A stretch of DNA of 61,938 bases from Chrysochromulina tobinii (lineage: Eukaryota; Haptophyta; Prymnesiales; Chrysochromulinaceae): contig JWZX01003158.1 of assembly GCA_001275005.1 (NCBI GenBank), positions 1 through 61,938 of the forward strand, read 5' to 3'. Positions 21,573 to 30,288 of the stretch are shown in pieces. Numbering within the stretch: position 1 is the first letter of the stretch; every line of letters begins with the position of its first letter. A program made the translations under genes and the position numbers. The notes under the pieces were generated by a model. It worked only from the letters and a program-made list of their open reading frames with translations. It searched no databases and was not told where the DNA came from.

Positions 21573-22869
21573 ATGGCCGATGACCTCGTGGCCTGGCTGG
21601 CCGCACACGGTGGCAGCCTCCTCGACGACAATCTTCAAATAGGCGGAGAGCCGCGCGGCGTATACGCTCGCTCGCCCATTGCTGCGGGCGATGTGCTGCT
21701 CTCCGTGCCCGCAGCTTTGCTACTCACCGCCGGCGCTGCCGCACGAGCCTCTGCCACTTCGGAGACCAACGCCATCATCCTCATGCTCCTTGGAGAGCGC
21801 ACCCGCGGCAGCCAGTCTACTTGGGCGCCATGGATCGCTGCACTGCCCGGTTTCGACTCCTTCAAAGCGTGTCTACCTTTGCTCTGGGACGAGGCGCACA
21901 TTGCCGACCTCCTTCGCTGTCCAGCAGCAATCGTCCGTGCTCGTCTGCAGCGCACCAGGGTCCTTGCTCTCTTCGACGAACTGGTCGCACCGAGACCCAG
22001 CTGGGACGATTACCGGTGGGCGTATGCAATTGTCGAGAGCCGCGCCCTTTATCTGGAGGAGGCGTCGCTCGGTGCCGAGCGTCTGTGTATCGCACCGATG
22101 GGCGACATGTTTAATCACCACGCTTCGGACCCTTCGGTGATGGCTTCGTATGACATTGGCAGCGGCGCCTTCGTCTTCGTGGCCTCCCGCGCCGCCGCGG
22201 CCGGGGAGGAGCTGTGCCTGCAGTACGGCGCTCATGACAACACGACGCTGCTCCTGAGCTACGGCTTCGTCCTAGGCAAGAATCCACACGAGCGCAGCCC
22301 GCTCTGCTCGACGGAGGTGCCGGCCCTGAGCGAAGCGGACGCCGAGTGGCTGTGCGAGAACGACCTGGGCGATACGCACGAGCACGACCCGGAGCTCGCG
22401 GGCACATCATCGTACTGCCTCACGCCCGAGGGTGCGAGCTTCAACTTGCACGCGGCGCTCCGTCTCCATCATGCGACTGCAACGCAGCGCAGCACGGGCG
22501 CGTGCTTCAGCATCCCTAGAGGGCGAACCCGTGAGCGTGGAGAATGAGCAACTTGTGTGGCAGTCGATCCAGCAGCTGGCCACGAGCCGTATCGAAGCCC
22601 TCGCTGGTGCGCCAGTACCCAAGGCCGTGGACCCCAAACTTGACGAACCGGACCCCAAACTTGACGGGCAGGTCACGGCGGCTCGATGGCGAGCGGCCCA
22701 GATGAGTCTCCTCACAGCTGCTCGTACGTGCGCCGATAAGTCGCTTCGAAAGCTTGGTCGGGCGGCGCCCAAGTCTCCAGCAGCGGAGAGGGAGGCTTCG
22801 GCGGCGGCGCGACGTCAAGCTCGAGGTCGGCGGTCCTCTAAGCGCGCTCGAGAGTGCAGTGACGTGTAA
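21573..22869 (+). CDS. SET-domain lysine methyltransferase (SETD3/Rubisco-LSMT type), +1 frame break
   Basis: From the ATG at 21573 the frame encodes a split SET domain: EPRGVYARSPIAAGDVLLSV, then the iSET region, then APMGDMFNHH and GEELCLQYGAHDNTTLLLSYGFV, the SAM and substrate pocket of the SETD3/SETD6/LSMT group. The LSMT substrate-binding domain continues one frame further on: LEGEPVSVENEQLVWQSI at about 22515-22565 through RWRAAQMSLLTAA to a basic tail ending at 22869. The shift of +1 falls between about 22490 and 22525. It could be an assembly error, an unusual intron or gene decay. These enzymes methylate Lys or His of targets such as Rubisco, aldolase or actin. The tail includes two copies of DPKLD from a 21-bp repeat. 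Confidence 0.82.
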
Positions 22870-23085
22870 CGGTACATGTAGCTTGTAGCGGAGCGTGTGC
22901 AGAGATGATCTAGAACGTCAACTTGCAGACTTGTGTATTTGCGGTTGATCGAAGTTTGTCATGCGTTCGGCGCCGGCGGTCCCTTTGCCGTTTCCGTTCG
23001 TTTTTGAGCGTCATTGAAACGAGAAGCGACGAAATAACGGTATTCGGTCAGCGTTCGGGAGTGACTCATCATTCCGATACCATGG

Positions 23086-24039
23086 TCATGCCGCCCTCCG
23101 TACTGTATACAGCAGCAAGCCGTCGTCCCACGTTGATGCGAGCCACCACTGAAACCGCACATGCAGGGGCTGCGAGGCACTCACCTGGCGCACGATTTCC
23201 TCGGGCAGGGGCTGCCGCTCTACAGCCAGGCCGAGGCGCGCGCAGCGCCTCTCGAATCGAAAGAGCGCCGGATCAAAGGTCACGCCGCCAATGTGCTGCA
23301 CACCCGCCGACCCCGCGAGCGCGCTCACCGCGCCGCCAGCGCACCTGTTAGTCAAGACCAGGTGAATGCTGAGCTTCGGGTTGACGGCCAGGAGGGCCGA
23401 CAGCGTAGCCTCGAGGCCGTCATGGTCATCATCGTCTGTCAAAGGCGAGCCCTCGAAGACGGGCGCGCTCACGAGGTCCGCGCCGATGACATGCGTCAGA
23501 CTAGCGGCATCCATGGGGAGACGCTTCACGGCTGAGAGCCCGCCCGCCGCATTCCACTTGCAGAATTTGAGAGGTAACTCTTCGTTGCTCGCGTGGGCCG
23601 CATTATGCTTCGCGTTGGCGAGTGCCGCATCACACACGTCGGAAGCGATAAATTGGGACGGCGCGCGTCCTCTTGCAACTGCGCACTGCTGCGCGGATAG
23701 AGCGCAACCAATAGAGGTCAAGCCGACACCTGATCCCACCTCGAGTACCGTCGCGTCCGTCAGTGGCACGCCGCCTGCGATCACCCACTGCAGCAGCGCC
23801 CGCCCTGCAGGCCAATCTACACAGCCCTGCCCAATTTCAGAAGCGCCGGCACGCACCTTTGAGCGGATGGAGACGCTGACGCTTATGTCAGGAGGGGCAG
23901 CGATGCGGTGGCACGTGGTCTTCCACTGGCGAAGGTGCAGCTTGTCGTCGGCGATGGCGAAAGTGAGAGCGCTCACGCCGCTTACGTATGCAACGACCGC
24001 CGTCGATGGAAGGCGCTTTCGGAGGGTGCTCCACGACAT
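23086..24039 (-). CDS. METTL21/FAM86-type (Methyltransf_16) protein lysine methyltransferase
   Basis: The ATG at 24039 gives 317 residues. A short beta-rich N-terminal part precedes a class I methyltransferase: motif I ATVLEVGSGVGLTSIGCA, acidic loop SDVCDAALANAKHN, and VIGADLVSAPVF, the [DN]xx-type post-motif IV of this family. The protein would transfer methyl from SAM to Lys of a chaperone or translation factor; the substrate is unknown. An in-frame segment near the end begins with GTGAGT and ends with TTTCAG (36 nt), so a tiny intron is formally possible; I leave it as coding. It is divergent from the membrane-protein gene at 24253. Confidence 0.8.
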   Translation of the reverse strand: MSWSTLRKRLPSTAVVAYVSGVSALTFAIADDKLHLRQWKTTCHRIAAPPDISVSVSIRSKVRAGASEIGQGCVDWPAGRALLQWVIAGGVPLTDATVLEVGSGVGLTSIGCALSAQQCAVARGRAPSQFIASDVCDAALANAKHNAAHASNEELPLKFCKWNAAGGLSAVKRLPMDAASLTHVIGADLVSAPVFEGSPLTDDDDHDGLEATLSALLAVNPKLSIHLVLTNRCAGGAVSALAGSAGVQHIGGVTFDPALFRFERRCARLGLAVERQPLPEEIVRQVSASQPLHVRFQWWLASTWDDGLLLYTVRRAA

Positions 24040-24252
24040 GCCGTCCCGTGCGCGGGGTTGCGAGCACACGTGCGAGTTTGCTTTCCACGCGTGGCCCTAA
24101 AGAAGGGTGCTTGAACTTTCCGGTCTCCACCAACAAAAATCTGAAATGCATTGAACGCGTGCTCGAACCGAACACTCGAAACACAAATCTGCGTCACGTG
24201 GGTCCCGCTATGAACAGCCAATTCACATCCTTGGACGGCGAGCAGGGGCGGA

Positions 24253-24942
24253 ATGTTTTCTTTCCAATCGCACGTGCCGCCGCCGCCGCCTCCGGAGCCT
24301 GGCTCGCTTCTGGATCATGTGGCTCGTGCGAAACGCCAGATGGCTGAGGCTGCGGCACGTGCGTACATATGGATCGCTCATCAGTCTCCATGGGTAGCCT
24401 CACGCATTGATGATACCGTGGCCATTGCGAGCGAAATGGAGAGGCGTGGGTGTACCAATCATCTCAATTTCAATGACTTCAATACGAGCCTGCTGCGGCC
24501 GCTGATGCAGGGCCTACCCGGTCTCGTGCGCTCGGTGAGGGCCACGGCAACGTGTCGACCAAATCAGGACATCATAGCTGCCTTTGAGATGTGGAACGTT
24601 CTGTGCTTCTGGCTCGCCGTGGCCATCATGCTGCTCAACCTGCTCTTGCCGTTTGGTGGAGCGCTGGGAGACCTCATCGGCGTTACGTTCCGCTACCTCG
24701 CGGCGTACACGCTTCACTTTGCGTTCGTGCGCGTCCCCACGCGCCGTTGGATGCTGATAGCTCTCATACTGCTCGCGCTGTACACGAGCATGTGCATCTT
24801 AGCCGTCTTTACCGTGCTGTTTCTCGTCACGGCGGTCACCTCCTTTGTGAGCGCCACCGCCAACGGCCTCCTCCTCTTCTACTCGTATCAGATCTACATG
24901 AGCCTCGAGGATGGCGCGGGTGCCACGATGGACATGCTCTGA
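24253..24942 (+). CDS. Predicted multi-pass membrane protein, unknown function
   Basis: The 229-residue product starts with a Pro-rich cytosolic-looking stretch and an amphipathic helix (residues 20-60). Three or four hydrophobic segments follow at about 117-160 and 165-212: LCFWLAVAIMLLNLLLPFGG, TFRYLAAYTLHF, and LIALILLALYTSMCILAVF plus TVLFLVTAV. The end (GLLLFYSYQIYMSLEDG) is polar and short. No signal peptide or family motif is recognised. Its gene is head-to-head with the METTL21-type gene across 213 bp. Confidence 0.6.
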   Translation: MFSFQSHVPPPPPPEPGSLLDHVARAKRQMAEAAARAYIWIAHQSPWVASRIDDTVAIASEMERRGCTNHLNFNDFNTSLLRPLMQGLPGLVRSVRATATCRPNQDIIAAFEMWNVLCFWLAVAIMLLNLLLPFGGALGDLIGVTFRYLAAYTLHFAFVRVPTRRWMLIALILLALYTSMCILAVFTVLFLVTAVTSFVSATANGLLLFYSYQIYMSLEDGAGATMDML

Positions 24943-25205
24943 GAGATTGAGACGAGAGTGCCGGGTGTATGCTCGGTGTGGCTTGGCCCCTGGTGGTTGG
25001 GCGACTCTGTATACGTATCTATGAAAGCCAAGACGTATTCGACACCCATTTCACACTGCTCGCTCTTCTTCACTCGTGAAGCCGACGTGAAGACGCGCGA
25101 TCTCCGACATCGGAACCGTCCGCGCACTGGATCGCGAACTCGTCCGCGCGCGCGTCGTCCGCGGGGGCGGAGGTGGATAGACAGACGCTCATTGTGCTAA
25201 CTAGG

Positions 25206-26714
25206 ATGCCGCGTCGGAACAGCGGCCTCGACCCATTTGGCGCTGCAAGCCATACAACGGCAGTCCGTGCGCCTCGCCGTGGCCTCGGGTACCTATTTTG
25301 CTGCGGTCGTTCGACGCGCGGCCTCGATGAGGACGTGAGTCCACCACTTTTGCGATCAAGAGTGCACAACCTGTGGCGTGAACAGCCTTACTCGAGCAGC
25401 AGCAGCGAGTTCTTTGTCATAGACGCCTCCTGGCAAGGCCACTTGCAAGCGAGCAGCGACGATGGTGCGGAGAGCAGCTGCCAGGGCAGCCAACCGCTCA
25501 ACACATTCGAGTGGTCAGCGTTGCCTCCGCACGTACGCTTTTCAGCGCCGCTGATCCGTGCCCACGAGGCCGGCTCTGAATTCGACGACAGCCCCGCGCC
25601 CAGCGTGTGGGTGCATGACATCTTCGTCTCCAAGGAAACCATTTTCGACCAGGTGAGCCGGGATTGGGCCGAGTATGACAAGTGGCACGCAGCCAGGCGA
25701 GCAGCACTCATGGATGCCAAGTGCCAGGCCACAGCGGCCGAGGTGGGTGCAGCGACCGTCTCCACGGCAGCCAGCGGAAGCAGCAGTGTCAGTATTCCCA
25801 ACGGGGCCAGCAGCAGCGGTTTCGGAGCCAGTGCCAGCGGCGGTAGCGGCGGCAGCAGCAGCAGCAGTGGCATCAGCAGCAGCAGTGGCATCAGCAGCCC
25901 TTGGCGCTTCCGACCGCTGCTATCGAGCGTACGATGGACGCCCCCGCCGCTGCCGTCCAGGGGCTCCTTGGCCAGCCTCGTCAATCGTAGCAGTGAAGGC
26001 GGTGGTGGCGGCGCTGGCAGCCGCGGCGGCCATACTGCTGGCGAGAGCATCGGAGCATCTGCGGGTGGCGCGACCGATGCAGCAGCCATGAGCGCACACG
26101 AGGGCGGCGGCTCACGAGAGGTAGCAGCGTCCAGCTCGAACACGTCCGCCGCCCAGGACGGCGCGGTGGGCGTGGCAACGCGTGCTGCCGCTGCTGCCGC
26201 TGCTTGCGCAGGGAGTCAGAGCGCGCCCGAGAATAGCGCCAGCAACAATGATACGAGCCTGTCCGAGGGCGATAGCTTGCTTCAGCGCTTGGGTGACTTC
26301 TTCAGCTTCGGAAGCAACAGCTTCCGCAGTGACCCTCCCCGAAGCACAGAAGATCTGGGAGGTGCTCTAGTGGCGGCGCAGCTGGCGGCGCAGCAGGCGG
26401 AGCAAGAGGCGGCGGAGGTCGACTTAGTTGTCGCAGGCATCATCACGGCGGCCGCGAGAAGCGCCGTACGCTCTCACCAAGGGAGTAAGGAGGCGGCGAT
26501 GGCCTGCCGTGCCGTGTCCACCGCAGACATGGCGCAAAGCGCGCCTGGCGGCGGTCTGGGCGACGCCGACTTGGCGCTGCAGCAGGCGGAAGGCACCTCT
26601 GCCGGAGCGGAAGGCACCTCTGCCGGAGGGGCCTCGTGCGAGGCGATCTCGCGATGGATCTCGCGAGGCCATCTCGCGCTGCCGGCAGGCGTGCAGCCTG
26701 CGCTCACCGCGTGA
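25206..26714 (+). CDS. Ser/Gly/Ala-rich low-complexity protein, unknown
   Basis: The ATG at 25206 is used; an in-frame GTG at 25173 is not needed. The product is 502 residues. The first 170 are more globular (LNTFEWSALPPHVRFSAPLI, APSVWVHDIFVSKETIFDQV) and could be a small domain. The middle is disordered (poly-Ser/Gly with GISSSSGISS). A helix rich in Ala and Gln occupies the C-terminal third, with LGDFFSFGSNSF and a duplicated GTSAGAE. No targeting signal or known motif is visible. The low-complexity part is encoded by GC-rich trinucleotide-like repeats. Confidence 0.5.
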   Translation: MPRRNSGLDPFGAASHTTAVRAPRRGLGYLFCCGRSTRGLDEDVSPPLLRSRVHNLWREQPYSSSSSEFFVIDASWQGHLQASSDDGAESSCQGSQPLNTFEWSALPPHVRFSAPLIRAHEAGSEFDDSPAPSVWVHDIFVSKETIFDQVSRDWAEYDKWHAARRAALMDAKCQATAAEVGAATVSTAASGSSSVSIPNGASSSGFGASASGGSGGSSSSSGISSSSGISSPWRFRPLLSSVRWTPPPLPSRGSLASLVNRSSEGGGGGAGSRGGHTAGESIGASAGGATDAAAMSAHEGGGSREVAASSSNTSAAQDGAVGVATRAAAAAAACAGSQSAPENSASNNDTSLSEGDSLLQRLGDFFSFGSNSFRSDPPRSTEDLGGALVAAQLAAQQAEQEAAEVDLVVAGIITAAARSAVRSHQGSKEAAMACRAVSTADMAQSAPGGGLGDADLALQQAEGTSAGAEGTSAGGASCEAISRWISRGHLALPAGVQPALTA

Positions 26715-27357
26715 TGCACCTAAGAAAAGTGAAGCTTTCATGAGCGCCTCAGTGACGAGAGCACGAGACGAGAGTGCGCACGTACGGCTGGGGGCCGCCA
26801 CTGGGGACTGGGCGCCGCCCCCCCAGAGTGATGCATCGACGTCACGGATTCGTATGTTTATAGTCTTAGAGATTAGACCCTTAGAACATTATATGAGACC
26901 GGCGCGGGGGCTTTCGCTGTTGGCCATCGGTGGATGGACGAATGCGACTCGACACTCGACTCGCAGCGCGGTACCGCGTACGGTAGTATCTAGCGCCGCG
27001 GGCCGCGCTCATCGCGACTTTCCCCCCTCGCGCCGTCACAGCGATTTCAGCGTGTACAGGCAACTCCAGCCCAGAGCCCCCTACTCGCCCGCCCGTGGTC
27101 CCCGTTATTGCATCTGATCACTGATGCACTGCCCACTGCGGCCCTTCAGAATGAATCGACGCGCGGCTAAGGAGCAGTTCGAGGCACGTCTTCCATGAGC
27201 TCTTCATGTCCCACCCCTATCCGTGGCGAACCTATCCATCGACGCGATTGCCTACAGCTCACGTAGTTGAGAAGCCCTCCGAGAGATGCCGGAGATGCCC
27301 CATCCCACTGTCTGTGCAGGGGCGACTCGTTTAGTGTGGCATCTTCGCCTGTTCGCC
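26715..27357. other. Intergenic region between convergent genes
   Basis: No gene is seen. There is a short A/T-richer patch with gtttatagtcttagagattagaccct near 26850, and otherwise unique sequence with no repeat array or RNA-gene signature that I can recognise. Confidence 0.6.
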
Positions 27358-28229
27358 TCACCGCGGGCTGGCACCCGGCCGAGCATACTTGACGCCGCCC
27401 AGCTTGTACGGGCCCGTGTGCGTGGCTGTCATCGCGTCGAAGACCGTCGAGGGCATCACCATCTGGGTGGCCAGCCCGTCGATGAACTCTGGCAGGTCGA
27501 GCCGCCCGTCCCGATTCTCGTCCATCGAATCGAAAAGCTCGTTGAGGGTCCCCTCTTTGGCTTTCACGTTGATCCGCTTGAGGGCCAGGGCGAGCTCGTC
27601 GCGCGAGAGTCGGCCAGAGCCGTCCGCGTCGATCTGCTCAAACGTCTTGGCGGCTTTGAGTCGCCTCGCCTCTGACCACGACGCGGTGCGCGCCTTCTCA
27701 ACGTCGCTGCAGAAGGTCTTCCAGTTGAACTTGCCGTCGCCGGTCACGTACTTGAACTGCAGTCAGCACGTACATGCACGCGTGAATCAAGGATGGCACA
27801 CAGGGACATCATGTCGGGTCTGGCGTTGTTGCGTCATGGCTGATGCGGGGGCAAGGGCAGTCTATAAGTGGCGATCCCCTTTGTGCATTGTGATCCCTCA
27901 CGCACCAGTGCATCGTTGAGTTGCTCCTTGGTGAGTTCCATGCCACCCGCCTTGAGCGTGCAGCCGACCATATGCCGTGAGATACAACCCTCGAGCCGCG
28001 GGTCGATGCGAATGAAGGCGTCGCGCATACGTACCATCTGATTGTGCAGCTCCTCTTTGACGAGCTCATTCTGTGAGGGGATGCCAGAAGCTAGCGCCTT
28101 CTTCGCCTGGCCGCGCGGCGAGTTGAGGATGGCCCACGCTGTGAGCGTCTCGCGCGTCGCCGCCCGGCTCTGATTCGCGCCGGCGACCCGGGAGAGGCGA
28201 GGGGATTGGACCAGTGGGCCGGTCTGCAT
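27358..28229 (-). CDS. EF-hand calcium-binding protein, two exons
   Basis: Exon 1 is 27906-28229 (ATG at 28229) and exon 2 is 27358-27756, joined in phase 0 across a 149-nt GT-AG intron (CTG then GTGCGT; CTGCAG then TTC). The 240-residue product has two clear C-terminal EF-hands: FEQIDADGSGRLSRDELALA and FDSMDENRDGRLDLPEF, with the second loop slightly irregular (Asn/Arg at positions 4-5). N-terminal helices (RDAFIRIDPRLEGCISRHM) form a degenerate pair lacking loop acids. The role is probably Ca2+ sensing. The short unstructured end (GPYKLGGVKYARPG) resembles tails of axonemal EF-hand proteins. It is head-to-head with the gene at 28752. Confidence 0.85.
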
Positions 28230-28751
28230 TTGTATTGCAATTTGTGTCAAGACATCAACGAACGTTCAGCGATTTCTGTTGATTTGTAACGATCTGCGAT
28301 GCATGCATCGCTCGTCGCTGTCACCGAAAGACTCTGGCCGGTCGGTACATGTACACGAGTACGCGGTGCGGGGTGCGGACCGGTCGAGCACCGGATGAGC
28401 CAAAAGTCCATTTACATTGTATCAATTCCTCTGTCGCACAGATATAAATTGAGTACGAGTACATGTACATGAACAGCTCGAAAGTGAATGAGCTCGTGCA
28501 CAGATGACCGGATCGAGGTCCTTGTCGCGTTCCACCCAACGGCTACATTGTATAGGATTCCTTGTCTGATAAGACACCTATAAAAACTGGCCGCCATTCA
28601 GGAGGACTCGCTTCTGTCATCTCCGCCCACTCCCTTCCACCACTGCTGGCCTCCGGAGCACATTCGATAGGCTTCCGTACGGTTGTCTGTTGTTTATGTA
28701 TAGACTTGACTTGACTTGCTTTGGTTTGCGCGCTTCGCTACCGGCGATCAC
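28230..28751. promoter_or_regulatory. Divergent interval with TATA-like box
   Basis: TATAAAA at 28579-28585 on the plus strand lies 38 bp upstream of the 54-bp dispersed element (28617-28670), which is followed by three cttgact-type repeats and then the ATG at 28752. Inverted gtacatgtac motifs occur at 28345-28360 and 28460-28475. Confidence 0.5.
28617..28670 (+). repeat. 54-bp dispersed element, copy 2
   Basis: It matches 18575-18628 at 50 of 54 positions. It is located between a TATA-like box and the start of the gene at 28752. Confidence 0.8.
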
Positions 28752-29372
28752 ATGTTGAATCAGCTTATCATGGCACTGTCATTCACGCAGCCACCATTTG
28801 CCGTGCGGCGGTCGCTTCCGCTGCCCCCTCGTAGCAACGAGCCCAGCGCCGGGGTTTTCGGCGCAGCAGCGGCTGCTCTGCTCTTGGGCACCGCCGTTGT
28901 CACAGGTGACCGCAATGTGTCAACGAAGGCACCCGTGGCGGACACTTCGAGCTTCCCAGACGACTCGGTGGTCGACAAGATCAGTGCTCGGATGGTATCG
29001 CTCGATAAAATTTCGCTCGATACGATTTCGCTCAGCGTGGCTCCGAAGCCCAGCACCGTTGCCAACATGGCGCCCTCCCTGCCATCGCCGGCGCTCCCAT
29101 CGCCACCGCCTACGATGGATGGCAGTTTGCTCGAGGAGCGGCTTGCCGTCATACTGGACGTTCGCGAAAGGGTCGTGGCGGCGCTGCGCGAGACGACCGA
29201 GACGAATACCAAGCTACGCGCGGAACTCGAGAGCTTGTACGCTCAGAATGCGGGACTGAGCTACACCGTCGACTCACGCGTCTTTGTGGGACTCAAGCAG
29301 GCTGTCAAGGCCCTGCGCAGGTCGAGCGCCACGGGTGCGGAGCAGGCCTCTGCGGCCAAGCAGGCCTTCTAA
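28752..29372 (+). CDS. Small coiled-coil protein with one membrane segment, unknown
   Basis: From the ATG at 28752 the product is 206 residues. An N-terminal basic stretch is followed by one hydrophobic helix (GVFGAAAAALLLGTAVVTG, about residues 34-52), similar to single-span segments of plastid proteins. A Ser/Pro linker contains a duplicated KISLD, and a coiled coil follows (LLEERLAVILDVRERVVAAL, then TKLRAELESLYAQN). The C terminus is basic. No domain is recognised; a plastid or endomembrane location is a guess. Confidence 0.5.
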   Translation: MLNQLIMALSFTQPPFAVRRSLPLPPRSNEPSAGVFGAAAAALLLGTAVVTGDRNVSTKAPVADTSSFPDDSVVDKISARMVSLDKISLDTISLSVAPKPSTVANMAPSLPSPALPSPPPTMDGSLLEERLAVILDVRERVVAALRETTETNTKLRAELESLYAQNAGLSYTVDSRVFVGLKQAVKALRRSSATGAEQASAAKQAF

Positions 29373-29649
29373 CGCCACGCATAAAAAAAGGACTAGGAAG
29401 CTGCGTCTATCGAGTATCAGACGCCGCAGTCTCGCCCGCTTGAGCCCAGCGGGTTCGCCATGTCGCGGCGCTGCCTCAGTCGTTGGACGTTGGTCGGGCG
29501 GCCTTGCGCGTGTTACATACAACTAACTTATCCACCCTTAAACATCAACACATAAACACAGTGCCTATCGTCTCGATACGTTGGGTGTTCAAAATTGTGT
29601 TTCCCCTCCCACGCCTCCCTCCCTTCCCGCGCTCCGACCGATTTACGAT

Positions 29650-30123
29650 TTACTGCATGTGGATGCGCAGCACGCAGCCTGGTGCGGAGAGCGTGTGGGT
29701 GCCGGGGGCGGAGAGCTGAAGACGCTGGCCCTGATGCTCCACGACGGCCGTGCGGAGAGGCGCTTGCGCTCCGCGGCTGCAGGGCTGACACGGGTTGACA
29801 CGTGTGCCCCAGGTTGACACGCCTCGCAATGCCCGCGCCGCACTGGGGTGGAAGGCAATGTCGACCTTGCCTGCAGCCAGCGTGATCACCCGAGCATCGA
29901 GCGGTCCGACGGCGCCCCCTCGTATGTACTCCGAGGTCGCTATCTCCGAGGTCGCCTGAATCCCAATGCTCCTTGTGCTGCGTCTCGGCACGGGCGCCTG
30001 CGCAGTGTCTGATGACGAGGTGCCACGAGGTGTGGGCGCGAGATCGCTCAAATGCGCACCTTCCTGGTGGCCGCCGTCATCGTCGCTGCTGCTGCTGCGG
30101 TCGCCGCCGGCACCGGCGTCACG

Positions 30124-30154
<31 letters not shown>

Positions 30155-30253
30155 CTCCGGCTGCGAGCAACAGCCAAATCGTTCGTCAAACCGACGGCTG
30201 CGCCCTCATGGGCTGTAACCGTCGTCTCTTCTTCCTCGGCTTCCGGGGTCCTG

Positions 30254-30288
<35 letters not shown>

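Noticed and set aside
23086-23160. 36-nt intron in the METTL21-type gene (GTGAGT...TTTCAG)
   Set aside because: It is below the usual intron size seen here (53-154 nt) and keeps the frame; without RNA data it is left as coding.
28579-28585. Prokaryotic-type promoter
   Set aside because: It is a TATAAAA upstream of a eukaryotic gene; no -35 or ribosome-binding site is expected.
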